DNA from: Cymodocea nodosa
Taxonomy: Eukaryota > Streptophyta > Magnoliopsida > Alismatales > Cymodoceaceae
Assembly: GCA_036874045.1 (NCBI GenBank)
Contig: CM072343.1
Coordinates: 9,878,001 to 9,942,000, forward strand
Reading direction: 5' to 3'
Length of the DNA: 64,000 nucleotides
The notes under the pieces are model-generated. The model had not been told where the DNA came from and made no database searches. It worked only from the letters and a program-made list of their open reading frames with translations. Made by a program: the position numbers and the translations under genes. Of this stretch, positions 52,829-62,984 are shown in pieces. Within the stretch, counting starts at the first letter, position 1. Each line of letters begins with the position of its first letter.

Positions 52829-55024
52829 ATGCCAAGTGATATATTTGCATTCTTAGGATTAGAAGGCTTAACTCCTACTAGTACGGTTATTCAATTAGCT
52901 GATAGAAGTATAAGATACCCTAGAGGAAAAATAGAGGATGTCTTAATTAAAATCAAGAATTTTATATATCCTATTGAAATTGTAATTTTGGATTCCCAAC
53001 AAATTAAGCATAAAAATAGTGATACATCTTTAATTTTGGGATGGCCATTTTTAGCAACATTAGGGGTTGTTATAAATTGTAAAACGGGAGTAATGAAGTT
53101 AGCATATGGTAATGAGGATACTCAATTAAATATTTTCAAACCAGAAAGGTTTGAGGAGTTAGAAATGTCCTTACATACCATAGACTTTTTAGAGGATGAA
53201 GGAGATATGTTAGATGATGTGATTCAAGAAGAATTAAATAGGCAAATCAATTCTGAAACTTTAGAAGAAAGTGAAAGCATAAATATAGAAGGAGATCAGG
53301 AAGAAATTAATTTAAAAAATGATGATGTTCAATTAGGAGCTCTAGCTTCTGATGGGCAGCATTTAGAATTAAAACCTTTACCTCCTGAATTAACCTATAT
53401 TTTTCTAGAAGATAAACGGACCTGTCCAATCATTATTGCTTCAGATTTGAAAGAGGATCAAATAGCTAAATTAAAAGATGTAGTAAAAAGTTATAAAGAA
53501 GCAATAGAATGGACTATGACTGATATAAAAGGGTTAAGTTCAACTTTATGCTGTCACCACATATATTTAGAAGAGAATGCTAAACCTGTTAGAATTCCTG
53601 AGAGGAGATTAAATCCAAACCTTAAGGAAGTAGTCAGGAAGGAAATAGTTAAATGGTTAGATAATGATATAATATATCCGATTTCTGATAGCTCGTGGGT
53701 TAGTCCAATCCATGTAGTTCCCAAGAAATCAGGATTAACAGTTATTAGGAATGAAAGTCAAGACTTGATACCTACTAGAATTCAATCAGGCTGGAGAGTA
53801 TGTATAGACTATAGAAAGCTGAATGTTGTGACTAGGAAAGATCATTTTCCCTTACCTTTTATAGATCAAATGTTGGAAAGATTAGCAGGGCAAGAATATT
53901 TTTGTTTCCTAGACGGGTATTCAAGGTATAATCAAATTCTAGTAGCATTAGACGATCAAGAGAAAACAACTTTCACTTGTCCTAATGGAACTTATGCTTT
54001 TAAAAGAATGTCATTCGGATTATGCAATGCACTAGCTACCATTCAAAGGTGTGTGCAGGGCATATTTACTAGAATGACTGATGAATTTTTAGAAATATTT
54101 ATAGATGATTTTAGTGTATATGGCAACTCATATGAAGTGTGTTTAAGCAATTTAGACCAAATATTAAAACGCTGTGTGGAAAAAAATCTGGTTTTAAATT
54201 GGGAAAAATGTCACTTCATGGTTAAACAAGGAATAGTCTTAGGGAATGTTGTTTCTAAAAAAGGGTTGGAAGTATATAAAGCTAAAATAGAAGTAATTTC
54301 TAATCTACCAGAACCTAAATCAGTAAAAGATATTAGATCATTTCTAGGACATGCTGGTTTTTATAGAAGATTTATTAAAGACTTTAGCAAGATAGCTAAA
54401 CCTTTAACTAATCTATTAAAAGATGTTCCATTTAACTTTGATAAAAATTGCAAGGAAGCATTTTTCAGGCTTAAGACTAGCTTAATTTCAACTCCTATAA
54501 TTCAAGCACCTAATTGGAACCATCCATTTGAATTAATGTGTGATGCTTCTGATTTTGCTGTAGGAGCAGTGTTAGGACAGAAGATAGAAAAATCTCCTAG
54601 AGTGATTCATTATGCAAGCAAAACCTTAAATGATGCTCAAGTTAATTACACAACTACTGAAAAAGAATTATTAGTTGTTGTGTTTGTTTTAGAAAAGTTT
54701 AGATCATATTTGATTGGAGCTAAAGTAATAGTATGCACAGATCATTCAGCTCTAAAACATCTAATAAAGAAAAAAGAAACTAAACCTAGATTGATCCGAT
54801 GGATATTATTATTGCAAGAATTTGATCTAGAAATTAAAGATAAAAAAGGTTGTGAGAATGTGGTAGCAGATCATTTATCAAGATTACAAATAGAAAAATC
54901 AAATATTGAAATTAAGGATAATTTTCCTGATGAACAATTAATGACCATCAACACAATGCCTTGGTATGCAGACATAGTTAATTACTTAGTTATTGGTTTA
55001 ACACCTAAGGATTGGAATAGATAA
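52829..55024 (+). CDS. Gypsy-A protease (part), reverse transcriptase and RNase H
   Basis: A 731-codon open frame; the first M shown is internal, as the protease active site LIDLGAGINVM lies at about 52799-52831, upstream of and overlapping it. Protease continues with LILGWPFLAT. RT blocks: LKEVVRKEIVKWLDNDIIYP, VCIDYRKLNV, FLDGYSRYNQI, MSFGLCNALA, FIDDFSVYG (near 54097-54123), GHAGFYRRFIKDF. RNase H has LMCDASDFAVGAVLGQK, TTTEKELLVV and STDH-type VCTDHSALKH. All catalytic aspartates of RT are present. It is the best preserved gypsy pol in the window, and only a stop at 55022 separates it from integrase. Host or element expression is unknown. Confidence 0.92.
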   Translation: MPSDIFAFLGLEGLTPTSTVIQLADRSIRYPRGKIEDVLIKIKNFIYPIEIVILDSQQIKHKNSDTSLILGWPFLATLGVVINCKTGVMKLAYGNEDTQLNIFKPERFEELEMSLHTIDFLEDEGDMLDDVIQEELNRQINSETLEESESINIEGDQEEINLKNDDVQLGALASDGQHLELKPLPPELTYIFLEDKRTCPIIIASDLKEDQIAKLKDVVKSYKEAIEWTMTDIKGLSSTLCCHHIYLEENAKPVRIPERRLNPNLKEVVRKEIVKWLDNDIIYPISDSSWVSPIHVVPKKSGLTVIRNESQDLIPTRIQSGWRVCIDYRKLNVVTRKDHFPLPFIDQMLERLAGQEYFCFLDGYSRYNQILVALDDQEKTTFTCPNGTYAFKRMSFGLCNALATIQRCVQGIFTRMTDEFLEIFIDDFSVYGNSYEVCLSNLDQILKRCVEKNLVLNWEKCHFMVKQGIVLGNVVSKKGLEVYKAKIEVISNLPEPKSVKDIRSFLGHAGFYRRFIKDFSKIAKPLTNLLKDVPFNFDKNCKEAFFRLKTSLISTPIIQAPNWNHPFELMCDASDFAVGAVLGQKIEKSPRVIHYASKTLNDAQVNYTTTEKELLVVVFVLEKFRSYLIGAKVIVCTDHSALKHLIKKKETKPRLIRWILLLQEFDLEIKDKKGCENVVADHLSRLQIEKSNIEIKDNFPDEQLMTINTMPWYADIVNYLVIGLTPKDWNR

Positions 55025-55033
55025 GATAAGAAA

Positions 55034-56231
55034 TTGTTTTTCTCAAGAGTAAAATATTACTATTGGGAAGACCCTTACTTATTTAAGAAATGTCCTGATC
55101 TGGTTTTAAGGAGGTGTGTTCCAGAAACTGAATATTCGAGCATATTGTCTTTCTGTCATGACCAAGCTTGTGGAGGACATTTTGGTTCAGGGAAAACTGC
55201 TGCAAAAATTCTACAATGTGGGTTTTATTGGCCAACACTATTTAAAGATGCTCATAAATATTGCTTAAGTTGTTTAAGATGTCAACAAATAGGAAGAATA
55301 TCAAAGAGGAATATGATGCCTCTTAATCCTATTGTTGAGGTTGAAATCTTTGATGTATGGGGAATAGATTTTATGGGTCCATTTCCTATGTCTGATCAAT
55401 TTAATTACATATTGTTGGGGGTGGATTATGTATCTAAATGGATAGAAACTATTCCTACAAAAACTAATGATAACAAAGTGGTAATACAATTTATAAGAAC
55501 AAATATATTTGCCAGATTTGGAATACCTAAAGCTATTATCAGTGATAGAGGAACTCATTTCTGTAATAGAAGTTTTGAAGCCTTAATGAAGAAATATGGA
55601 GTAAACCACAAAATTGCAACATTATATCATCCGCAAACAAGTGGACAAGTAGAAAGTGCAAACAAACAAATTAAATTAATCTTGGAAAAAGTAGTAAATC
55701 CTACTAGAACAGATTTGGCTAATAGATTGATTGATGCACTTTGGGCTTATAGAACTGCTTATAAAACGAGCTTAGGTATGTCACCTTTTAGGCTAGTATA
55801 TGGAAAAAGTTGTCATTTATCTACTGAAATAGAACATAAAGCTTATTGGGCATTAAAAACTCTGAACACTAATTTAAATCAAGCTGCTGAAAATAGGAAA
55901 ATGCAACTAATTGAATTAGAAGAATTTAGAAATGAAGCTTATTCAAAGACTGTAAGAGAAAAAGAGAAAATTAAATTCTAGCATGATAGAAAAATTATTC
56001 CTAAAAGCTTTGAAATAGGACAAGAAGTATATCTTTATATGGCTAGACTTCATAACCATCCACGAAAATTAAGATCTAGATGGGCAGGACCTTACATAGT
56101 TCGAAATGTTTATCCTTATGGAGCTATTTAAAGTAAATGGACAAAGACTTAAACCTATTCTGAAAACACCAAAAAGCTCCTTTGGAATTATAGAAGAAGT
56201 CAAAGTAGAGGACTACTCGAGTTTTACTTAG
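55034..56231 (+). pseudogene. Gypsy-A integrase
   Basis: In the same frame as RT. The zinc-binding region has HDQACGGHFG and CLSCLRCQ. DDE residues are intact: WGIDFMGPFP, ISDRGTHFCN and GQVESANKQIK. A TAG at 55979-55981 precedes the C-terminal domain (FEIGQEVYLYMARLHNHPRK), and about 31 bases are missing near 56127 relative to 30410-30441, which breaks the tail. The remaining codons match NGQRLKPILKTPKSSFGII and end at 56231. Confidence 0.9.
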
Positions 56232-56659
56232 TAAGAAATCAGTTTTTATGTTTATATATATATATAAAAAAAAAATTAAAAATATATATAAAACATAAAA
56301 ATAGTTGCGGTTCAATCGATTGGATCCATCGATATGATCAGAAAATTAAAAAAATATTTAGGTCTGACCGAAGAGTAGTATCGGTAAAACCGAAAAAAAA
56401 AAAAAATTTGTATATTAATTTTCATAAAAAAAAATATATTGGTTTTACCGAAACATAGTGTCGGTTCAACCGAAAGAAAAATAAAAAAAATAATAAATAT
56501 TTAGGTTTGACCGAAACATAGTATCGGTTAAACCGGCAAAAAAAAAAAAAATTGAAAAACTATTCTCTGTAATATTTTTATTGTTATATTTGCTTGTATG
56601 GGGAGTCCATTGAGTTACGCTTAACTCAAGAAGCTTACTCCATTTAGTCTTGAGTTAGT
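56232..56659 (+). other. Gypsy-A 3' non-coding start with palindromic CGGTT repeats
   Basis: No gene. Several units of TCGGTTCAACCGA / TCGGTTAAACCGG alternate with AT tracts between 56305 and 56545. A Box-2 relic (GGAGTCCATTGAGTTACGC) lies near 56602. It corresponds to 30600-31000; the env-like ORF, gag, F-box-like ORF and 3' LTR that should follow are deleted at the junction with the copia LTR near 56660. Confidence 0.65.
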
Positions 56660-56960
56660 CAATGAGAAGAAAAAGAAGAAGAAAGATCTCAAACAGGGAG
56701 AAAAGTTTTAAATTCCGCAAATTAGTTTTCTTTGTTTGTAGTTATGAAATTGTTTAGATGATACATGGTATCGAAATATAATTGCATCTACAATTTCTGA
56801 GGAGAATTGAATTGTATATTGTAATTGAAACCTTGAATAAAAATGATTTTATGAAAACAATGTCTCGACTTGTTTTTGAGTTTTAAAGTTTCAATTATAT
56901 TTCAGAAAATATTAAAAATACACAATTCACCCCCCTCTTGTGTAGCCATACGATCCTACA
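56660..56960 (+). repeat. Copia 5' LTR, 3' part only
   Basis: It begins inside the LTR at GAAGAAAGATCTCAAACAGG (compare 26335) and ends CACCCCCCTCTTGTGTAG..CGATCCTACA at 56960, two bases before the primer site. The left part was lost in the junction with gypsy-A. Confidence 0.85.
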
Positions 56961-56962
56961 AG

Positions 56963-56974
56963 TGGTATCAGAGC
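56963..56974 (+). other. Copia primer binding site
   Basis: TGGTATCAGAGC, complementary to initiator tRNA-Met 3' sequence, as in most plant copia elements. Confidence 0.9.
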
Positions 56975-57159
56975 TTTGTTAATAATCTTTGATATAAAAT
57001 TGATACCAACTTATTTAATATCATTGCTTATTCTACCTTCCTTGTTTTAAACAGAAATTAATATCTGAGCATACGTTTAACTCTATTGATTTAAGGCTCA
57101 AGTTGTTTTAAATTTTTTAGACTGTTTAAAATCAAATAGGTTGAAAAATCTAAGGTAAA

Positions 57160-59418
57160 ATGGCTACTGGAAATGGTAATTTTTCTTTATATGAAGGCCA
57201 AAATCTTAATCGTCCTCCTTTATTTGATGGAATGCATTTTGAATATTGGAAATATAGGATGACTGTTTTTCTTCAATGTATAGATCATAAGTTGTGGTTC
57301 ATGATTTCTAAACCATATACTTCGTTAACTACCCCTTACAATACTTGGACAATTACTGAAAAAGAAAATGAAACTCTGAATGCTAAGGGCTTAAATATTT
57401 TATTCTGTGCATTGAGTTATGAACAGTTCAGTAAAGTGTCGACATATAAATCTGCTTTTGAGGTGTGGCATGCATTAGAAGTTTCACATGAAGGTACTTC
57501 TCAAGTTAAAGAGACAAAAATAAACATGTTGATTCATAAGTATGAACTCTTTAAGATGCATGAAGACGAAAATATTTCTGAGATGTTTTCCAGATTTCTT
57601 GATATCATAAACTCTTTAAAATGTTTAGGAAAGAATTTTGAACAGAAGGATTTGGTGAGGAAAATTCTCAGATCCCTAAGTTCTAAATGGTCTCAGAAAG
57701 TAACATCAATTGAGGAATCACGAGATTTAAATGTTTATTCTATGAATGAACTTATAGGAAATTTAACAGCTTATGAAGTTCAATTAAATGAATCATTGAG
57801 TCACAACAAACTAAAAATGAAGAAAGAAATAGCCTTCAAAATTAATTCAGATTTTGATATATCTACTGATTCTGACGAGGATTTGATTTTGCTGATTAGG
57901 AAATTCAAGAAAGCATGGAAAGCTAGGAAACAGCAAAGGAACAAAAATGATAAACCCTCAACGTCAAAATCATTGAATGACAAGAATTCTTCATCTAGAA
58001 AGTATGTATGTTACAACTGTAAGAAACCTGGACATCTTTCTCCAGATTGTCCTATGAGGAAAAATGAAAAGCAAAGTAGGACAAATTAGAAGAAGACGGC
58101 TTAGAAAACTCAAAAAAAGTTTTACAAGAAAAAGGCTTTGAAGGTCACTTGGGATGACACGTCTGAAGAGTTTGAATCTGAGGAATCAGCATCAAAATCT
58201 TCACATTCAGAAGGAGAACTAGAGTTAGAAGACGTTGCTCATGTGTGCTTCATGGTAGATGAGTCTGAGGTAATATCTGATCCTGAAAGTCATTCAGATT
58301 TCAACTTTGATGAATTATTATGTGCTTATCATGCATTATTACAAAAACTTAAAGTATGTAAACTGGAAAATAAGAATATTAGAAAATCTTCATCCATTAT
58401 GGAAGAAGAAAATTGTTTCCTGTCTACTACTTTAGAAAAGTTTAAATGTGATAATGAAAATCATGCTAGAGATTTGCAAAAATTTAGATTTAATGAATGT
58501 AACTTGCATGAACAAATACAAAATATAAATGCTGAAAAATTAAAGATAGAATCTAAAAATGAAATGTTGAGAAACAATATAAATGAACTTGAATTAGAAA
58601 TAGATAAATTAAAACTAAGAGAGCAAGATTTAAATTCTACCTTTGAGAAATGGAATTTAAGTCAAACTAAGTTAGACAAACTAACTAGTACCCTTGCGGT
58701 GTCTTATAAATTTGGCTTAGGATTTGATTATCCTGAATATCCTGAATCTCAAGCCAATAAAGGATTTATTAGTTGCAGTTCAAGTAAATCTAAGACTAAA
58801 ATTCCTTTTATTATGAAACAAGGTAATAAATATGTAGAAGTAGATACTTCAAGGGATGAATCATGCAGTAATAATATAAATCAATGTGATTTGTCAAATT
58901 GTACTTCTAACATGACTATAAATGTTTCTAAAAATCTTGTTTCTTGTTCTGGAAATTCAGTTTCTAATGTTTCTAAAATTTCAGACAATTGTATTAAATT
59001 GAAAATTTAGAAACCTGAGCATGTAATTCAATACACTAGTATTAGACCAATTACTCATTCTACATGTGATAAAACAAAAAATTCTTGTGTAGAAAAAGAT
59101 TTTGTATGTACGGAAAGTGTTAATACAAGTACAAAATCTTGGTATGAACTTACAGAAATGTATAAGCATGATCAAAATAAATTTACATCTGATAAAAATA
59201 TGTTTGGTCTTGATTATACTACATCTGAAAACAAAAAGAATGATTGCAAAAGCAATAATGCTATATGTGAGTATGAAGCTAATGATAAATCAATAGTACT
59301 TACAACTAATAAAAATATAAATGATAATGTTAAACTCTTTTTAAACAAAAAGAAGAAATATGCGTTTAATGAACTTGGTCCTCAACAACATTGGGTACCA
59401 AGAAAAAGTTTTTCTTAA
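57160..59418 (+). pseudogene. Copia gag with long coiled-coil linker
   Basis: ATG 57160 begins a Sirevirus-type gag: LNRPPLFDGMHFEYWKYRM, AFEVWHALEVSHEGTSQVKE, EMFSRFLDIINSLK, VRKILRSLSSKW, then the CCHC knuckle CYNCKKPGHLSPDCP near 58009-58053. TAGs at 58087 and 58102 interrupt it. The frame continues with VTWDDTSEEFES, an acidic stretch and a coiled coil rich in Glu/Lys/Asn (about 58330-58700). The conserved VSYKFGLGFDYPE follows; then another TAG at 59008, and GPQQHWVPRKSF before a TAA at 59416. All of it is in the same frame as the downstream pol, as expected for a single gag-pol ORF in this lineage. Confidence 0.9.
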
Positions 59419-59421
59419 TTT

Positions 59422-60969
59422 GTGTTGCAAGAGGAAACAACATCAAAATGGATCTTGGACAGTGGAGCGTCAAGTCACATGACCGGACAAAAAAGTCTAT
59501 TACAAAATTTTACAAATACCATGAAAGGAAGTGTAACATTTGAAAACAAAAGCAAAGATAAAATCATAGGTATGGGCAATGTTCAAATAACTCCTACTTG
59601 TGCTATTTCGAATGTACTATATGTAAAAAACCTAGGATTTAATTTGCTGAGTGTTATAAAACTAACTGAAAATGGATATTATGTAGTGTTTGAAGATAAT
59701 GTATGCAAAATAATTGATAAAAATACAGATGAAATTAAGTTTATTGCTAAAAGAAAAGGTTCTGTATGTATTTTATCTTTACCTTCTGGTGTAGTTGATT
59801 TAAATTCATGTTTGCTAGCTAAAACTAGTGATGCATATCTATGGCATAGAAGGATTGGGCATATAAATATGAGACTGTTACATAAACTATCTAGAAAACA
59901 TTTAGTGAGAGGATTACCAAAGATTAAATACTCAAAGAACTTTATGTGTGATGCATGTGAGTTAGGTAAACTTCACAAAAACTCTTTTAAATCCAAAACT
60001 GATATTTCAAGCAAGAGAGTCTTAGAACTTATACATATGGATATATTTGGACCAACAAGAATCATGAGTCTTGGTGGTAAACGGTATGTTTTTGTTTTAG
60101 TAGATGACTTCTCTAGATACACTTGGGTATATTTTCTAGCATCTAAGACAGAAGCTTTTGAAAAATTTAAAATGTTTTGCAATTTTGTTCAAAATGAGCA
60201 AAGTGTCTCTATTCAAAAACTTAGGAGTGATCATGGAACTGAATTTGATAATGATCAAATGGATAACTATTGTAATGAGCATGGCATTGATCACAGATTT
60301 TCTTTTCCAAGAGCACCGTGTCAAAATGGTGTTGTTGAGAGAAAGAATAGATCACTTCAAGAAATGGCCAGAACTATGTTGAATGAACATAAGTTACCTC
60401 AAAATTTTTGGGCTAAAGCAGTAAATACAGCTTGTTATGTTATTAACAGAAGTCATTTAAGACCTCATGTTAATAAAACTCCTTTTGAAATTATGTTTAA
60501 TAGGGTTCCAAAAATTTCCTATATGAAACCATTTGGCTGCAAGTGTTTTATTCTTAATACTAAGGATAAAAGGGATAAATTTCAAGCCAAATCGGATGAA
60601 GTAATTTTTGTAGGTTACTCTACTAGAAGTAAAGCCTATAGAGTATATAACAAGACTTCTAGGACTATTGAAGAAATCCTCCATGTAAGCTTCAATGAAA
60701 ATTCTCTTAGAGAATCTCAATCTAAAGCTGATAATGATGACTTGATCAATTTTCCAAATGAGTTAGAGATCAATAGAGAGATTGATGATTTATCTGAGAA
60801 AATAAAAAATATGAACTTAAATGATCAAACTAATGATGAAAGTGATGGACTTTCAGATGTTGATGAGAATATTGAGGAAAATCAGAGAAATTGGCGTTAT
60901 TCTTCATCACATCCCATTACTCAAGTCGTTGGTAATATTAATGAGGGAGTTAAACTAGAGCTTCAGTAA
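59422..60969 (+). pseudogene. Copia protease and integrase, open for 515 codons
   Basis: Protease has an intact WILDSGASSHMTG near 59449-59487. The pre-integrase and zinc region is intact (LWHRRIGHINMRL, MCDACELGK). DDE residues are present in HMDIFGPT, RSDHGTEFDN and NGVVERKNRS. FIGYSTRS-like FVGYSTRSKAYRVYNK follows, then an acidic linker. The frame is lost by a 1-nt deletion at about 60949-60955, just where GVKTR is expected, giving a stop at 60967. The RT that should follow is absent. Confidence 0.92.
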
Positions 60970-60974
60970 ATTTA

Positions 60975-61411
60975 AATAGGATAGAAATAGTACTAGTGGC
61001 ACATGTCAAATATTGGGAAATAATTTGGTGTCATGGTTTAGTAAAAAGCAAAACTATGTAGCACTTTCTACTACAGAAGCTGAATAAGTTGCTACTGCAC
61101 TGTGTTGCACTCAGATTCTATGGATAAGGCAAACTTTAGAAGATTTTGGATTATCTTATGATACAACTGAGATTTATTGTGACAGTAGTTCTGCAATAAA
61201 TCTTTCCAAAAATCCTGTATTACATTCAAGAGCAAAGCATATAGAGGTTAGACATCATTTTCTAAGAGATAACGTAATTAAAGGAAAAATTAAATTAGAA
61301 TTTGTGTCTAGTAAAAATCAATTAGCTGATATATTTATAAATCCTCTAGACGAAAATACATTCTGCAATATTAGATTAAATTTAGGTATTTGTAGGCTAT
61401 GTGATGTGTAA
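60975..61411 (+). pseudogene. Copia RNase H and C-terminus after an RT deletion
   Basis: Reading resumes near 60978 with RNSTSGTCQ, then NNLVSWFSKKQNYVALSTTE, a TAG at about 61085, ILWIRQTLEDFG, CDSSSAINLSKNPVLHSRAK and LGICRLCDV with its stop at 61409-61411. The block between GVKTR (end of the integrase linker) and STSGTCQ, which in the - strand element spans more than 350 codons including all of RT, is missing. Confidence 0.9.
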
Positions 61412-62633
61412 AATGCTTAAACTCTACATAAAAAGATAAATATTATTGATGATGTTGTTCACCTCATAGATATTATATAATTATTATAAATATCTAAAGT
61501 AATATCTAAACTACTGCTTAAGATACTATGTATTTATTGTAAAATCAAAGTAGTATCTTATTGATTTTAAGTAGTTTATCAATTTTAATGGTTTTTACGA
61601 TTTTAAGTGGAAGTGTAAATGAAAAACATTAAATACTTCTGACATTCTGAAATTTTGATTAAATGTTTTCTTTGAATCAAGGAAAATGCATATGATCATG
61701 CATAAATTTGACTTAATTGATTAAACTTATAGAATAAGTTATATGTAACTCATCTTAAACTGTTAATCAAAAGTATAAGCTTATTGAAACTGATTCATAT
61801 TCTCAGTATAATCATAGAAGTAAAAATTATATGAGATTTGTGTTTTATTGCATCTGTATTAATGGAATACATATATAAAAGTGCTTACAAAGTGAAAATC
61901 TTTGAGAGTTTATTGATCAGTTTGATCACGAGCCTTTTGTACTTGAGCAGATAGGTATGTAAGGATTGTTTTCCTAAAAAAGGATTCTTTAAATCTGGCA
62001 ACCTATGGTCCTGATCAGATCTGGGATTGTTGACTGAAAGCTCATTACACGGGTACATTAGAAAGCTCTTGTATGATTCAAGCTTTTCAAACTAACTTTT
62101 AAAGAAAATTATCAATATTTAATGTTTTGAAAAGAAAAAGTTGTTTCATTAATTATAGATATCTTTGAATCACATATAGTTTATACCAATATGACTTCTG
62201 ATTTATTGAATCAACATTAGTACTTTTGAAAACGTTTATTTGAGATACATTCTTTTATTCTCCTTGAGTTAATCGAATTGAGTTCAAAGTTGTGTTTTTG
62301 ATTCATATACAGTAGAAATTGATTCTGGAAATCATTTTTGATGATATCAGGATAACGGAAGTCTTTGAAAATAAAATGTAAAAGTATAGTTATACTTAAC
62401 ATCTATTGCCACTACAAGTATATTTTGTATTTTGATTGAATATATTTGAAGTATATTTGTAGGGGGAGCATTAACAATGTCAAAAACAGATTAATATAAT
62501 TTAAAATACAAATTTTAGTTAATCTGAATTAATGTCCTCTTAAAATCTTGAAGAAATAATTTAAAAAGACAAATAAACTATTCTAGATTCAAAAGACAAA
62601 CTGTTCAAATAGTTTACAATGTTCTCAAGATAA
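61412..62633 (+). other. Gypsy-A-like 3' untranslated region behind a copia pol
   Basis: No gene. From about 61480 it follows 27360-28470: GATCACGAGCCTTTTGTACT near 61925, AGATAGGTATGTAAGGATTG near 61949, GGGATTGTTGACTGAAAGCT near 62023. It contains GTAGGGGGAGCA near 62460-62471, and ends where TGTTAAGTTTAGCATG begins at 62634. Confidence 0.7.
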
Positions 62634-62984
62634 TGTTAAGTTTAGCATGTTTGTTGTTTTCGGAAGGTTTTAGTTGGAAGCATTCGAAACTTGTTTAAGT
62701 GTACTAACTAGACATTATATTAGATAAGGTAACGTGTAAAACTACCTCTAGACAGCGTTTTACTCGTTAGGTTAGTTAACTCAACGAGTTATACTTGAAT
62801 ATTTCGGGTACCTTGATTGAATAAACTTTATTCAATATTTATTTAATTTCTAAACCCGACTTATCTTCACATTGAGTTATACTCCTAAAAACCCTATTTA
62901 AACACTTATAACACGGGGACTTAGGTTATTTGTAAACTTTGTCAAGAAAATCTTTCCCGCTTGTTGCTGTTACAACCTGCGACG
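62634..62984 (+). promoter_or_regulatory. Conserved leader/promoter of MVSK ORF, copy 3
   Basis: It begins TGTTAAGTTTAGCATG at the position where an LTR would follow the gypsy-type 3'UTR. It contains CTCGTTAGGTTAGTTAACTC near 62762-62781 (Box-2), the ATTGAATAAA..TTTATTCAAT near-palindrome near 62816, and TATTTAAA about 90 bases before ATG 62985. Confidence 0.5.

Larger units (their letters stand above)
49665..56659 (+). mobile_element. 3'-truncated gypsy-A element inserted in MVSK copy 2
   Basis: Order: LTR, primer site, knuckle-containing linker, protease, RT, RNase H, integrase, palindromic non-coding region; then cut. Confidence 0.85.
56660..61411 (+). mobile_element. Ty1/copia element lacking RT and 3' LTR
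   Basis: Order: LTR end, primer site, gag, protease, integrase, RNase H; then gypsy-type 3'UTR instead of the expected PPT and copia LTR. Confidence 0.8.

Noticed and set aside
49665..56659. Endogenous pararetrovirus
   Set aside because: A DDE integrase, LTR, tRNA primer site and Athila-type protease identify a Ty3/gypsy retrotransposon; no movement protein is seen.
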